A stretch of 64,000 nt of DNA from Natrinema amylolyticum (GTDB lineage Archaea; Halobacteriota; Halobacteria; Halobacteriales; Natrialbaceae). The notes under the pieces were generated by a model. The model saw nothing but the letters and a program-made list of their open reading frames with translations, was not told the origin of the DNA and did no database searches. Position 1 is the stretch's first letter; each line of letters begins with the position of its first letter. The stretch is taken from assembly GCF_020515625.1 (NCBI RefSeq), contig NZ_JAIWPJ010000001.1:1488001-1552000 (forward strand), read 5' to 3'. Below, piece after piece: positions 56,450 through 64,000 of this stretch. The position numbers were made by a program, and so were the translations under genes.

Positions 56450-58083
56450 GCGACGGTCGACCGCCCGCCGAGTCGGCGGAGCCGATCGCCGACGGGGACG
56501 CGGATCGGACGCCGGTCGCGGACGCCGACATCTGCGTGATCGGTGCGGGTCCCGCCGGCGGAATCGTCGCGGATCGGCTCGCCGAGGCCGGCCGCGAGGT
56601 CGTGATCCTCGAGGCCGGGCCGCGGTTCGATCCGGCCGACAGACTTGCCAGACAGGAGCGGGCGATCAGACCGGCGTACGGCCGGCAGGACGTCTGGGAC
56701 GGCGATCCGGAGCGCGACGCGTACTCGGCGTCGGGCGAGCGACACTACCCGCTGAACCGCGCTCGGGTCAAGGGCGTCGGTGGGTCGACGCTCCACTGGC
56801 AGGGAATGGTGATGCGCCTTCACGAGGCCGATTTCGACTCTCAGAGCGTGCGCGGTGTCGGCGCAGACTGGCCGATCGACTACGAGGACCTCCGACCGTA
56901 CTACGCGCAGGCCGAGCGGGAACTGGGAATCGCCGGTGCCGCCGACAACCCCTTCGCGCCGCCCCGCGAGGAGCCCCATCCGATGCCGGCGTTTCCGCCC
57001 TCCTACAGCGACGGCCTGTTCGCCGAGGCCTGCGACGAACTCGAGATCGCGATGCACTCCGTGCCCAACGCGCGCAACTCCGAGGGCTACGACGACCGCA
57101 GCGCCTGCGTCGGCTACGGCACCTGCCGCCCGGTCTGTCCCTCCGGCGCGAAGTACGACGCGACCGTCCACGTCGAGCGCGCTGAGAGCCAGGGCGCGAC
57201 CGTGATCGATCGCGCGCCCGTCCAGCGACTCGAGCACGACGCCGACTCGATTTCGGCGGCGGTCTACGCCACGCCCGACGACGAGACGCATCGACAGGAG
57301 GCCGACGCCTTCGTCGTCGCCTGCGGCGGCGTCGAGACGCCCCGCCTCCTGTTGCTCTCCGAATCGAGTCGGTACCCCGACGGACTGGCTAACTCGAGCG
57401 GTCTCGTCGGCCGGTACTTCATGGAGCACTGCTTCGCGGGCACGTTCGGCGTCCTCGACGAGCCGACCCGGCAGAACCACGTCGGCTTCCACACCAGCGA
57501 GTCCCACCAGTTCTACGACGACGCCGACGCGGAGTACGCCCCCTTCAAACTCGAGTTCTTCAACTTCGCCGGTCCGTCGCCGGTCGGGATGGCGCTGACC
57601 GGCGACGACTGGGGCGACGACCTGCTCGAGCGAATCCGAGACGGGTACGGCGACCACATCGCGGTGGGCGCGCTGGTCGAACAGCTGCCCCGCGAGGACA
57701 GCTACGTCGGACTCGACCCCGACAGGACCGACGATCGGGACAACCCCGTCCCCGACGTCCACTGGACCGTCGGCGATCGGGCCCTGCGGACGATCGAGCG
57801 AGCGAACGAGATCCAAGAGGACATCTTCGACGAACTGGGGGCCGAAATCACCAGACAGGACGGTCCCGAGCACGTCGTCCCGACCAATCACCACATGGGA
57901 ACGACTCGGATGGGCACCGACCCCGACGAGAGCGTCGTCGATCCCGCGCTGCGAACCCACGACCTCGAGAACTGCTGGATCGCCTCGAGCAGCGTCTTCC
58001 CGACCGCCGGAGCGATGAATCCGACGCTGACGATCGCGGCGCTCGCGCTGAAGGCCGCGGATCACGTCCTCGAAAGTCTGTAA
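56446..58083 (+). CDS. GMC-family FAD dehydrogenase
   Basis: 545 residues, GTG start in the GTGA overlap. FAD-binding Rossmann motif GAGPAGGIVADRLAEAG (33-49), YPLNRARVKGVGGSTLHWQG, a cysteine group CVGYGTCRPVCPSGAKYD near residue 222, AFVVACGGVETPRLLLLSES, and the C-terminal HHMGTTRMG and FPTAGAMNPTLTIAALALKA with catalytic His/Asn. It resembles gluconate 2-dehydrogenase/sorbosone-type GMC large subunits, which usually work with a cytochrome c subunit; none is encoded here. The electron acceptor may be another membrane carrier. No signal of its own: export would depend on the Tat lipoprotein partner. Expressed with the iron-type operator upstream. Confidence 0.9.
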   Translation: MSDGRPPAESAEPIADGDADRTPVADADICVIGAGPAGGIVADRLAEAGREVVILEAGPRFDPADRLARQERAIRPAYGRQDVWDGDPERDAYSASGERHYPLNRARVKGVGGSTLHWQGMVMRLHEADFDSQSVRGVGADWPIDYEDLRPYYAQAERELGIAGAADNPFAPPREEPHPMPAFPPSYSDGLFAEACDELEIAMHSVPNARNSEGYDDRSACVGYGTCRPVCPSGAKYDATVHVERAESQGATVIDRAPVQRLEHDADSISAAVYATPDDETHRQEADAFVVACGGVETPRLLLLSESSRYPDGLANSSGLVGRYFMEHCFAGTFGVLDEPTRQNHVGFHTSESHQFYDDADAEYAPFKLEFFNFAGPSPVGMALTGDDWGDDLLERIRDGYGDHIAVGALVEQLPREDSYVGLDPDRTDDRDNPVPDVHWTVGDRALRTIERANEIQEDIFDELGAEITRQDGPEHVVPTNHHMGTTRMGTDPDESVVDPALRTHDLENCWIASSSVFPTAGAMNPTLTIAALALKAADHVLESL

Positions 58084-58100
58084 TTGCCGCCGCCGATATT

Positions 58101-58125
58101 TTAGGCAAACCTAAACGCATAAATA
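58101..58125 (+). promoter_or_regulatory. Promoter with iron-repressor-like operator (site 2)
   Basis: TTAGGCAAACCTAA (58101-58114), the exact reverse complement of site 1, is followed by CATAAATAC (58118-58126), a TATA box about 25 nt before the ATG at 58148. Here the operator covers the BRE side rather than the start site. Confidence 0.75.
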
Positions 58126-58147
58126 CGGCGGGCAGAGAGTACCGCCA

Positions 58148-58903
58148 ATGAGTAGCGGAGAACGAACCGAGACGGCGGAGAGAAGCGATGAGCTCGACGA
58201 ACAGTACACCTTCGACGACGTCAGCGTCGTCATGGGGACCTACAACGAGGAGGAAGCGATCGGGAAAGTGCTCTCGGATATCGAGGACGTCACCGACGGG
58301 AAGGCGGAGGTCGTCTGCGTCGACGGCTCCTCGGACGGGACCCCTGAAATCGCCCGCGAACACGGTGCGACGGTCATCGAACAGGAACCGCAGGGGTACG
58401 GCGTCGCCGTCCGCGCGGCGATCTTAGCGCCCGATCGGCCGATCGTCGTCACGACCGACTGCGACGACACCTACCCGATGGAGCAACTGCCCGAGTTCCT
58501 CGCCCTGATCAACCGCGGTCACGACGTCGTCAGCGGCGATCGGCTCTACCACGGTGCCGACGCGATGCCCGGGTTCAATCGCTTCGGCAATCAGGTCTTC
58601 GCGGCGATCGCGAGCCTGCTGATGGGCACTCGCGTCCACGACACGACCACCGGAATGCGAGCCTACCGGCGCGACGTCGTCGAATCGATCGAGTGGACCG
58701 AGAACACCGGCCTCTCGGCCGAACTCCTGATCCGCCCGCTGCTTCGGGACTACGACGTTCGGGAACACCCCATCGAGTACCGCGAGCGGGCCGGCCAGAC
58801 GAAACTCGATCCGCTGAAAGGCGGTCTCGAAATCGCGCGCTCGATCGTCAAGGTCTCGCTCGAGGAGCGGCTCCGAGAGCTGCCACACCGGCCGTCGCAG
58901 TAG
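58148..58903 (+). CDS. Family 2 glycosyltransferase, AglJ/dolichyl-phosphate hexosyltransferase-like
   Basis: 251 residues. GT2 core: SVVMGTYNEEEAIGKVLSDI (about 28-47), EVVCVDGSSDGTPEIAREHG, GYGVAVRAAILAPDRPIVVT, the metal-binding DCDDTYPMEQLPEFLALI and, later, GTRVHDTTTGMRAYRRDVVE and TENTGLSAELLIRPLLRDYD. No C-terminal membrane domain. The pattern is that of haloarchaeal AglJ/Dpm1-like enzymes charging dolichol phosphate with a hexose for N-glycosylation. The iron-type operator directly upstream suggests it is expressed when iron is limiting; it may be involved in remodelling S-layer glycans or in glycosylating a secreted iron-uptake component (inference). Confidence 0.83.
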   Translation: MSSGERTETAERSDELDEQYTFDDVSVVMGTYNEEEAIGKVLSDIEDVTDGKAEVVCVDGSSDGTPEIAREHGATVIEQEPQGYGVAVRAAILAPDRPIVVTTDCDDTYPMEQLPEFLALINRGHDVVSGDRLYHGADAMPGFNRFGNQVFAAIASLLMGTRVHDTTTGMRAYRRDVVESIEWTENTGLSAELLIRPLLRDYDVREHPIEYRERAGQTKLDPLKGGLEIARSIVKVSLEERLRELPHRPSQ

Positions 58904-58996
58904 CGATTCCGCGAGCCGACAGATTGCGTATCGTATTCCGGTTCGACCCCCCGATCGACGGCCTCGAGGGACGATTCGGGTCGGGACGCTATCGGT

Positions 58997-60037
58997 CTAG
59001 TAATGGACGCTTCTCGTCAGGACGAACACCAGCAGCGCCATCAGGAGCGATCCCAGCAGGGTCTCGACGCCGGCGATAGTCCGCGCCGCCCCGCCGACCG
59101 GCTGGATGTCACCGTATCCGAGCGTCGCGAAGGTGATGACGCTGAAGTAGAGGCTCGTGAGGAACGCCCGAACGAGGGCGCGGCTGGATGCATCGGTCGG
59201 GTCTTCGATCCGGTACGTGACCGCACTGTCGGCCCCGACCTCCTGAATGCCACCGGTCAGCGGATAGAGTCCTGCGCAGACGAGGATCAGGAGCAGCGAC
59301 GTCGCTACGACCCGCCACGGGCTCGTCCCGTACAGCATGATCCAGCGTGAGCCGGCGAGCTTGAACGCCTGGAGATAGTTTCGGACCCGCCAGGCCTGTC
59401 GTCGGCGGAAGTCCATCTCGCGCAGGTAGTAGGTGTGAACCCGCTCGGGGAACGCGTTCTCGTCGTAGAGTCGCTCCAGTTCGCGGTAGACCCACTGTGC
59501 GGAGTCGGCTCGTTCCGCGAACTGCTCGGTCGACGCCCGTTCGATCCCGTCCTCGTACGCCGTCCGCTCGCCGAACGACGTCTCGAGGTTGATCCGAACG
59601 TCGGTCAGCCCCGCGCGATAGAGTTTCGACCCCCGGAAGTCCGCGCCGCGGAGGTCGGCGAAGACGAACACCGCGTCGTGAAGGTTCGCGTCCCGGAACG
59701 ACGTTCCGTGCGCATCGACGTCCCGAAACGTCGCTCGGCGGAGGTCCGCCTGCGAGAGATCGGCGCCGTCGAGGACGGCGTCCGTGAAGTCCGCTCCGAC
59801 GAGGGACTGGCCGGCGAGAAACGACGCTCCGCTCAGCGACGCTCCTCGAAAGTTCGCCCCGTCAAGCCGCTTGCTCGGCTCCGCCCGCTCCCGTTCGTAC
59901 GCCGCCGTCGGAACGACGGTTTCCGTGTGCCAGATGCACCAATCGGTATCCTCCCACGCGGTTCGCCAACAACAGACCGCGCCGGCGTCGTTCACTCCGC
60001 TACTGTTCGTGACGTAACCGCAACGTCGTTGGGTCAT
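58997..60037 (-). CDS. Pentapeptide-repeat protein fused to a K+ channel pore domain
   Basis: 346 residues. The N-terminal part has a Cys/His cluster (C6, C22-C23, C34-x2-H37) that could bind zinc. Residues about 58-150 are pentapeptide repeats (LDGANFRGASLSGASFLAG, ADLSQADLRRATF, ADLRGADFRGSKL), a square beta-helix. After a helical linker come two membrane helices (WRVVATSLLLILVCAGLYPL and IAGVETLLGSLLMALLVFVL) around a pore helix and the selectivity filter TLGYGD at 305-310. It is a two-helix K+ channel unit (tetramer expected). The pentapeptide domain may sense cytosolic ligands. Possibly the last gene behind 60125-62344 on the minus strand, 87 nt away. Confidence 0.87.
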   Translation of the reverse strand: MTQRRCGYVTNSSGVNDAGAVCCWRTAWEDTDWCIWHTETVVPTAAYERERAEPSKRLDGANFRGASLSGASFLAGQSLVGADFTDAVLDGADLSQADLRRATFRDVDAHGTSFRDANLHDAVFVFADLRGADFRGSKLYRAGLTDVRINLETSFGERTAYEDGIERASTEQFAERADSAQWVYRELERLYDENAFPERVHTYYLREMDFRRRQAWRVRNYLQAFKLAGSRWIMLYGTSPWRVVATSLLLILVCAGLYPLTGGIQEVGADSAVTYRIEDPTDASSRALVRAFLTSLYFSVITFATLGYGDIQPVGGAARTIAGVETLLGSLLMALLVFVLTRSVHY

Positions 60038-60124
60038 ACGGGTTCTGGCGAGAAGTCGGTCCCTAACGTTGGTGCCTGATCGACCCGGCGGACGCTCGCC
60101 GACCCGCCGACGGCCGGAACGCGT

Positions 60125-62344
60125 CTACGACGCCGAGTCTCGCTCCTCGAGTCGCGTCTCGAACGTCTCCCACCGGCTGTGTGTCTCCGGCCGGTCAGGG
60201 AGGTAGGTCCCCTCGGTGCCGCAGTCGGTGACGAGCCGGCAGCCCGCCCGCTCGGGCGGCCAGATCGCTTGGACGCCGTCCTCGGTCGCGCGGACGGTCA
60301 CCTCCTGTCGGTAGGTGTACGTCGCGCCCTCCGGCTGGACCTGCGTGATCGTCAGCACGATCTCGTCGGCCCCGTCGAACGACACGGCCTCGTTCGGCGA
60401 TCGGTTTAGGCGAACGCTGCCGCGGGCGTCGGTAGCGTTCGCCCCTGCGTCGCTTCCGTTCGCCGCGTCGCGCTCGAGGGCCCACCCGACCGACAGTTCG
60501 CTGCCGGGGTCGGCGACGGTGTAGTCGGCGACCTCGCCGTCGTTCTCGAGGCGGACCCGCACCCGATCGATCCGATCGGCGATCCCGACCGTGGTGGCCC
60601 CCTCGAGTCGCTCGCCGGATCGGACCGAGAGCGGTTCGATCTGGGCGACGATCTCGTCGTCGGGTGTGGCCGTCCACTCGCCTTGATAGCTGTACCGGTA
60701 GTGGCTCCGGTTCGGATAGGCGTCGAGGACGGCGAAATCGCGTTCCGGGGACCCTTCGAGCGCGTAGACGACCTCTCCGTCGAGGCCGCCGTCGTTCCGG
60801 AGCGCCTGGAACGGGTGGTTCTGCCACTGGCCGTAGGGAGCCGGCAGGAAGACCAGCGCGTTCTCGAGGTCGCGCTCTTCGAACGGTTCGTAGGCGGACT
60901 CGAAGCGCTCCGTGTGGACGGCGTTGCGCTCGACCGGCTCCGAGAGGAGAGCGGCGTTCGCCGCGCCGGCGACGAGGAGGCTCGCGAGCAGGACTGCGAG
61001 GACGACGGCTCGAGCCGCCCGCGGCGAAGCGACGGTCGCGATCCGGCGTCGGACTGCGGCGTCGCGACACCGTCGAACGGCGGCGACGACGCCGAACCCG
61101 GCGAAGATCGAGAGGGGGACGAGCAGGTCGAAGTGATAGAACGGCCCGAACTTCGAGAGGAGCCCGGTGGTCGGGTCGGCCATCCCCGCGTGGACGTTGT
61201 AGTTGCCCCAGAACGCGAAGTTCCCGAGCGTGACGGAGACGAAGAGTCCGGCCAGCAGCAGGCCCGCGGTTCGGTCGCTCTCCCAGTCGTCCGCTCCGTC
61301 GGCTCCGGGGACGGGGAGCCACCGCCACAGCGCGACGGCCAGTCCGCCCAGCGCGGCGACCGTTCCGAGGAGGCCCGCCGTGAACCAGCGCGTGGCGAAG
61401 TACCAGAGCGCGGCCCCGTTCGCCTCGAGGGCGACGGCCGGCGTGTACTCCAGCGAGTGATCGAGGAGTTCGCGGTGGCCGAACCCGGGTCCGTCGAGGG
61501 GGGCGAACGCGGCGTACGGGAAGGTGAGCGGGGAACCCGTGACGCGAGCGTTGTACGCGAGCGTCAGCCCGACGAAGGCGAGTCCGACCGCGGCGGTGGC
61601 GGCGTTCCGTCGAACGGGGCCCGGAAGGGGTCGAAGTCCCTGTTTCCACCACCGGTCCCGAACCGAGTGCAGCACCGACCGGCCCGCGTGACAGATGAAC
61701 GGCGCGGCGAACAGGACGGCCGTGTACGGCCGCGCGAAGAAGGCCAGTCCGATCGCCGTGCCGGCCGCGACGGCGTCGCGGAGCCGCCCCCTGCGGACGC
61801 CGCGGAGGTACCACACCGCGAAGAGGAGGTTCAACAGCGTCGTCGGCGCGTACGGGAGGAACACCGACGACGTCAGTAACGTCATGGGAGCGGCGGCGAA
61901 GACGGCCGCGGCGACGACGCCGACCCATCGGTCGAACACCATCGATCCGAGGGCGTAGACCAGCGCGGCGTTGCCCACCGCGACGGCGACGAGCGTCACC
62001 CGCGGCTCGCCGAACAGCGCCATCGAGACGGCGTACATCGCGGGGATGACCGGCGAGTACTTCGAGTAGAGCCGGCCGCCGTCCTGCACGAAGAACCACG
62101 GCCGGAACGCGTCGGCGAGCTCGCCGGCCCGGAGCGTGAGCTGTCCCTCGAGCAGCATGGCTGCCTGCAGGAGGTAGACCCCCTCGTCGTCGTTGCTCGA
62201 GTGATGGGGGAAGAGCTCAATCGCGAGGATCGCGACTGTGAGGCCGGCGAGACAGACGACGGCGAACGCTGCGAGGTGAGCGCGGCGCGGTCGCTCGCCG
62301 AGGGCGTCTCCCGATCGAACCTGCCGAATCGGATCACGGATCAC
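60125..62344 (-). CDS. GT-C-type membrane glycosyltransferase-like protein
   Basis: 739 residues. The N-terminal part has about ten to eleven membrane segments; after the first helix an acidic loop SSNDDEGVYLLQAAMLLEGQ carries the D-D-E found in GT-C transferases (PMT/ArnT type). An Arg-rich FFARPYTAVLFAAPFI and WGNYNVHAGMADPTTGLLSK follow. The C-terminal 250 residues form a soluble beta-rich domain (NRSHYRYSYQGEWTATPDDE, VRVRLENDGEVADYTVADPG), similar to the DUF7846 type as recalled. Predicted to transfer sugar from a polyprenyl-phosphate donor outside the membrane. It begins 13 nt after the iron-binding lipoprotein gene and is co-transcribed with it, hence probably iron-controlled. Confidence 0.75.
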   Translation of the reverse strand: MIRDPIRQVRSGDALGERPRRAHLAAFAVVCLAGLTVAILAIELFPHHSSNDDEGVYLLQAAMLLEGQLTLRAGELADAFRPWFFVQDGGRLYSKYSPVIPAMYAVSMALFGEPRVTLVAVAVGNAALVYALGSMVFDRWVGVVAAAVFAAAPMTLLTSSVFLPYAPTTLLNLLFAVWYLRGVRRGRLRDAVAAGTAIGLAFFARPYTAVLFAAPFICHAGRSVLHSVRDRWWKQGLRPLPGPVRRNAATAAVGLAFVGLTLAYNARVTGSPLTFPYAAFAPLDGPGFGHRELLDHSLEYTPAVALEANGAALWYFATRWFTAGLLGTVAALGGLAVALWRWLPVPGADGADDWESDRTAGLLLAGLFVSVTLGNFAFWGNYNVHAGMADPTTGLLSKFGPFYHFDLLVPLSIFAGFGVVAAVRRCRDAAVRRRIATVASPRAARAVVLAVLLASLLVAGAANAALLSEPVERNAVHTERFESAYEPFEERDLENALVFLPAPYGQWQNHPFQALRNDGGLDGEVVYALEGSPERDFAVLDAYPNRSHYRYSYQGEWTATPDDEIVAQIEPLSVRSGERLEGATTVGIADRIDRVRVRLENDGEVADYTVADPGSELSVGWALERDAANGSDAGANATDARGSVRLNRSPNEAVSFDGADEIVLTITQVQPEGATYTYRQEVTVRATEDGVQAIWPPERAGCRLVTDCGTEGTYLPDRPETHSRWETFETRLEERDSAS

Positions 62345-62357
62345 GAGGACTGGCGGG

Positions 62358-63482
62358 TTAGATGCTGATACCGTCGACGCTGCGCATCAGGTCCAGCGTC
62401 GGCTGGAGGTCGGACAGTTCGGACGGGTCGAGATCGGGGACGTTCAGTTCGTTGGTCGGCGGCAGTTCGCCGACGGGTTCGCCCTCCTCGATCAGCGGGT
62501 ATTCGAACGTCTCCACCGCGAAGAACTCCTGGACCTCCGCCGAGAGCAGGTGGCGGACGAAGTTCTCCGCCAGCTCGGCGTTGTCCGTACTCTCGATGAC
62601 GGTCGCGCCCGCGACGTCGAACGTCGCGCCCGCGTCGCCCTCGGTGAACACCGTCTCGATCGGCGCGTCCGGGGACCCCTCGAGGACCCGCTGGATGTAG
62701 TAGTGGTTCGTGAATCCGGCGTCGATTTCGCCGTCCGCGACGGCCTGACAGACCGCCATCTCGTCGCTGTACGCGGTGATACCGTTGTCGACGACGGCTT
62801 GAAGCCACTCGCGAGTCGTCTCCTCGCCCTCGAGCAGACGCATCGCGGTGACGAACGACTGGCAGGAGCCGTAGGACGGGGCCCAGCCGAGGTCGCCCTC
62901 GAAGTCGGTGTAGGCGTCGATGCTCGTGGGCATGTCGCTCTCGGAGAACGCCTCCGAGTTGTAGGGAATCGTCCGGACGCGGCCGGAGGTCCCGACCCAC
63001 TCGTCGGTCCGGAACTCTCCGGGGACCATCTCCAGCACGTCGTCCGAGAGGCTCTTCGACAGCCCCTCGCTTGCGACCTCGCCGAGCGCGGCCGAGTCGA
63101 CCGTGAAGAAGACGTCCGCGTCGGTGCCCGCACCCTCCTCGGCGATCTGGTTCGCGAGGTACGAGGAGTCGGCGTATCGGGGGCCGTCGACCTCGAACCC
63201 GTCGTACTGGTCCTCGAGGCTGCTGATAAGCGTCCCGACGAGGAACTCGTTTCGTCCGGAGTAGATGTGGAGCTCGCCCTCGAGGTCGGGCAGCTCCGCC
63301 ATCGGCGTCCCGCCGGGCTGGCCGCGGCCTGCACGCCCCGAACCGATCTGGCTGAAGACGTTCTCCTCCTCTTCCTCTTGGTTCCCGATCAACCCTGTGC
63401 AACCGGCCAGGCCGGCCATACCGAGCCCGGCCGACCCGGCGAGAAACGTCCGCCGGCCCGTGAAATCGCGTTGCTCCGTCAT
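62358..63482 (-). CDS. Iron-type ABC transporter solute-binding lipoprotein
   Basis: 374 residues. Signal: twin arginine in FTGRRTFLAGSAGLGMAG and lipobox AGC (Cys 28). The mature protein shows the ferric-ion-binding FbpA/FutA pattern: GELHIYSGRNEFLVGTLISS, ADVFFTVDSAALGEVASEGL, GVTSGR-type WVGTSGRVRTIPYN, GEIDAGFTNHYYIQRVLEGS and LLSAEVQEFFAVETFEYPLI. The tyrosine pair in NHYYIQ is in the place of the metal-binding Tyr-Tyr of FbpA. It captures ferric ion outside the cell for the fused permease at 54032-55666. The operator TTTAGGCCGGCCTAAA lies between its TATA box and its ATG. Confidence 0.92.
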   Translation of the reverse strand: MTEQRDFTGRRTFLAGSAGLGMAGLAGCTGLIGNQEEEEENVFSQIGSGRAGRGQPGGTPMAELPDLEGELHIYSGRNEFLVGTLISSLEDQYDGFEVDGPRYADSSYLANQIAEEGAGTDADVFFTVDSAALGEVASEGLSKSLSDDVLEMVPGEFRTDEWVGTSGRVRTIPYNSEAFSESDMPTSIDAYTDFEGDLGWAPSYGSCQSFVTAMRLLEGEETTREWLQAVVDNGITAYSDEMAVCQAVADGEIDAGFTNHYYIQRVLEGSPDAPIETVFTEGDAGATFDVAGATVIESTDNAELAENFVRHLLSAEVQEFFAVETFEYPLIEEGEPVGELPPTNELNVPDLDPSELSDLQPTLDLMRSVDGISI

Positions 63483-63486
63483 GTGG

Positions 63487-63515
63487 TTTAGGCCGGCCTA
63501 AATGTACTTATAGGC
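63487..63515 (-). promoter_or_regulatory. Promoter with iron-repressor-like operator (site 3)
   Basis: The perfect 16-bp palindrome TTTAGGCCGGCCTAAA (63487-63502) starts 5 nt before the ATG (63482) of the iron-binding lipoprotein. CTTATAGG (63508-63515, read CCTATAAG on the minus strand) is the TATA box on the far side. TATA-operator-start is the same order as at site 1. The TATA box overlaps the end of the RGP-like gene. Confidence 0.8.
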
Positions 63516-64000
63516 GTCGATTCCCCGCGACCGGCGTCGCTCGCTCGAGGGCCGAGAGACAGTCGAGCCAGTCGCGCATGTGTTCGCCGACGTAGTTGAA
63601 GAACGCACCGTTGTTGTACGCCTCCCAGTCGCCGTCGGCGAGTTCGTCGGCCATCGCCTCGAAGACGTCGGCGTAGTCGTCCGCGTCGCCGCCGACGTCG
63701 TCGATGATTCGCCAGAGGTGTTCGTTGAGTTCGAGCCCCGGCACCTCGTTGTTCAGGTCGTCGAAGGTGCTGCGGGGAGCCTTGTTGTGCTCGCAGAGCG
63801 GCGCGCCGTTGTAGATCCGCTTGCCGAGCACGTCGCAGGCGCGCTTGAGGAAGACGCCCGACCAGATGTCGTCGAAGCGGCCGACCTCCCACTCGTTGTC
63901 GTCCATCGGGAGCTGGTAGAACGCGGGGATGACCTCGCGTCGGAAGGCGAGATTCATCGAGCAGACGGTGAGGTAGTTATTGCGCGCGGCGACGAAATCG
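63508..64000 (-). CDS. RGP/UDP-arabinopyranose mutase-like protein, C-terminal part (runs off the right edge)
   Basis: The C-terminal 163 residues are visible; the frame is open through the window edge (DFVAARNNYLTVCSMNLAFR...), so the internal ATG at 63957 is not the start. NYLTVCSMNLAFRREVIPAF, EVGRFDDIWSGVFLKRACDV, YNGAPLCEHNKAPRSTFDDL and LNNEVPGLELNEHLW follow the pattern of reversibly glycosylated polypeptides (alpha-1,4-glucan-protein synthase family; in plants UDP-arabinose mutase), which bind UDP-sugars and self-glycosylate. Haloarchaeal members have unknown sugar substrates. It joins the glycosyltransferase genes of this end of the window. Confidence 0.82.
   Translation of the reverse strand, partial: DFVAARNNYLTVCSMNLAFRREVIPAFYQLPMDDNEWEVGRFDDIWSGVFLKRACDVLGKRIYNGAPLCEHNKAPRSTFDDLNNEVPGLELNEHLWRIIDDVGGDADDYADVFEAMADELADGDWEAYNNGAFFNYVGEHMRDWLDCLSALERATPVAGNRRL

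Noticed and set aside
60195-62099. 634-codon frame inside the GT-C gene
   Set aside because: Arg-rich frame without membrane helices; the +0 frame shows an ordered membrane protein.

Overview
The window is chromosomal DNA of an extremely halophilic archaeon (class Halobacteria). The evidence is high GC with very frequent CTCGAG, acidic proteins (Asp/Glu-rich, few Lys), twin-arginine lipoprotein signals, three PGF-CTERM surface proteins, leaderless-type promoters (TATA-like box about 25-30 nt before the start codon), SepF, HalOD1 and HTH-10 type proteins, and F420-linked enzymes. The style resembles the Natrialbales (Natrinema/Haloterrigena-like); that placement is inference. No ribosomal RNA, CRISPR array or intact transposon is seen. 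Most of the window is densely packed housekeeping and metabolism.

Layout. 1-2.7 kb: the start of a HAMP-containing transducer overlapping an H-NOX heme sensor, then a HypE-like AIR synthase and a small winged-helix protein. 2.8-9.5 kb: thiD-thiN fusion coupled to an F420-dependent luciferase-like oxidoreductase, an APC permease coupled to a universal stress protein, an AT-richer hypothetical gene, a second UspA paralogue and a CsaA-like tRNA-binding protein. 9.6-21.6 kb: mutS, a DUF5806 protein, a small zinc protein, YihY/BrkB, an SDR, a membrane protein, mutL, an MFS transporter and rtcA. 21.8-26.2 kb: 2-keto-3-deoxygluconate kinase behind a leaderless micro-ORF, then two paralogous PGF-CTERM surface proteins that share their promoter. 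26.7-32.6 kb: GNAT, alpha/beta hydrolase, a palindrome cluster, an RNase R-type RNB exonuclease, a zinc protein, a PUA protein, DUF1028, sepF and a cold-shock protein.

33-38 kb: a double-rhodanese/siroheme reductase fusion followed without a gap by an FrhB-type F420-linked iron-sulfur protein, then an HTH-10 regulator and a VOC protein. This looks like a split version of the F420H2-dependent sulfite reductase idea. 38-50 kb: MFS transporter, a TAXI-TRAP transporter, citrate synthase, a third PGF-CTERM operon, a gamma-glutamylcyclotransferase, threonine deaminase, a class C beta-lactamase-like hydrolase, HalOD1 and RidA. 50.4-51.5 kb: tRNA-Ser(GGA) followed by two tandem hairpin units that each end in a copy of the tRNA 3' end, then a 78-bp imperfect palindrome and a membrane-anchored coiled-coil protein built from 12-residue repeats.

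53-64 kb: after a phosphate transporter, a 37-residue micro-gene and a HMCES/YedK protein comes an iron-linked region. Three copies of a TTAGG-N4-CCTAA palindrome sit on the promoters of (i) a Tat lipoprotein/GMC dehydrogenase operon, (ii) a family 2 glycosyltransferase and (iii) an iron-type ABC solute-binding protein. An iron-type ABC permease lies next to the first site, divergently oriented. The palindrome resembles DtxR-family iron repressor sites, so these genes probably form one iron-responsive regulon with a redox arm and a glycosylation arm (GT2, GT-C membrane protein and an RGP-like protein at the right edge).

Main candidates for undescribed biology: the iron-palindrome regulon, the tRNA-Ser 3'-end tandem array with its adjacent palindrome, the H-NOX/transducer pair, and the rhodanese-siroheme reductase/F420 module.
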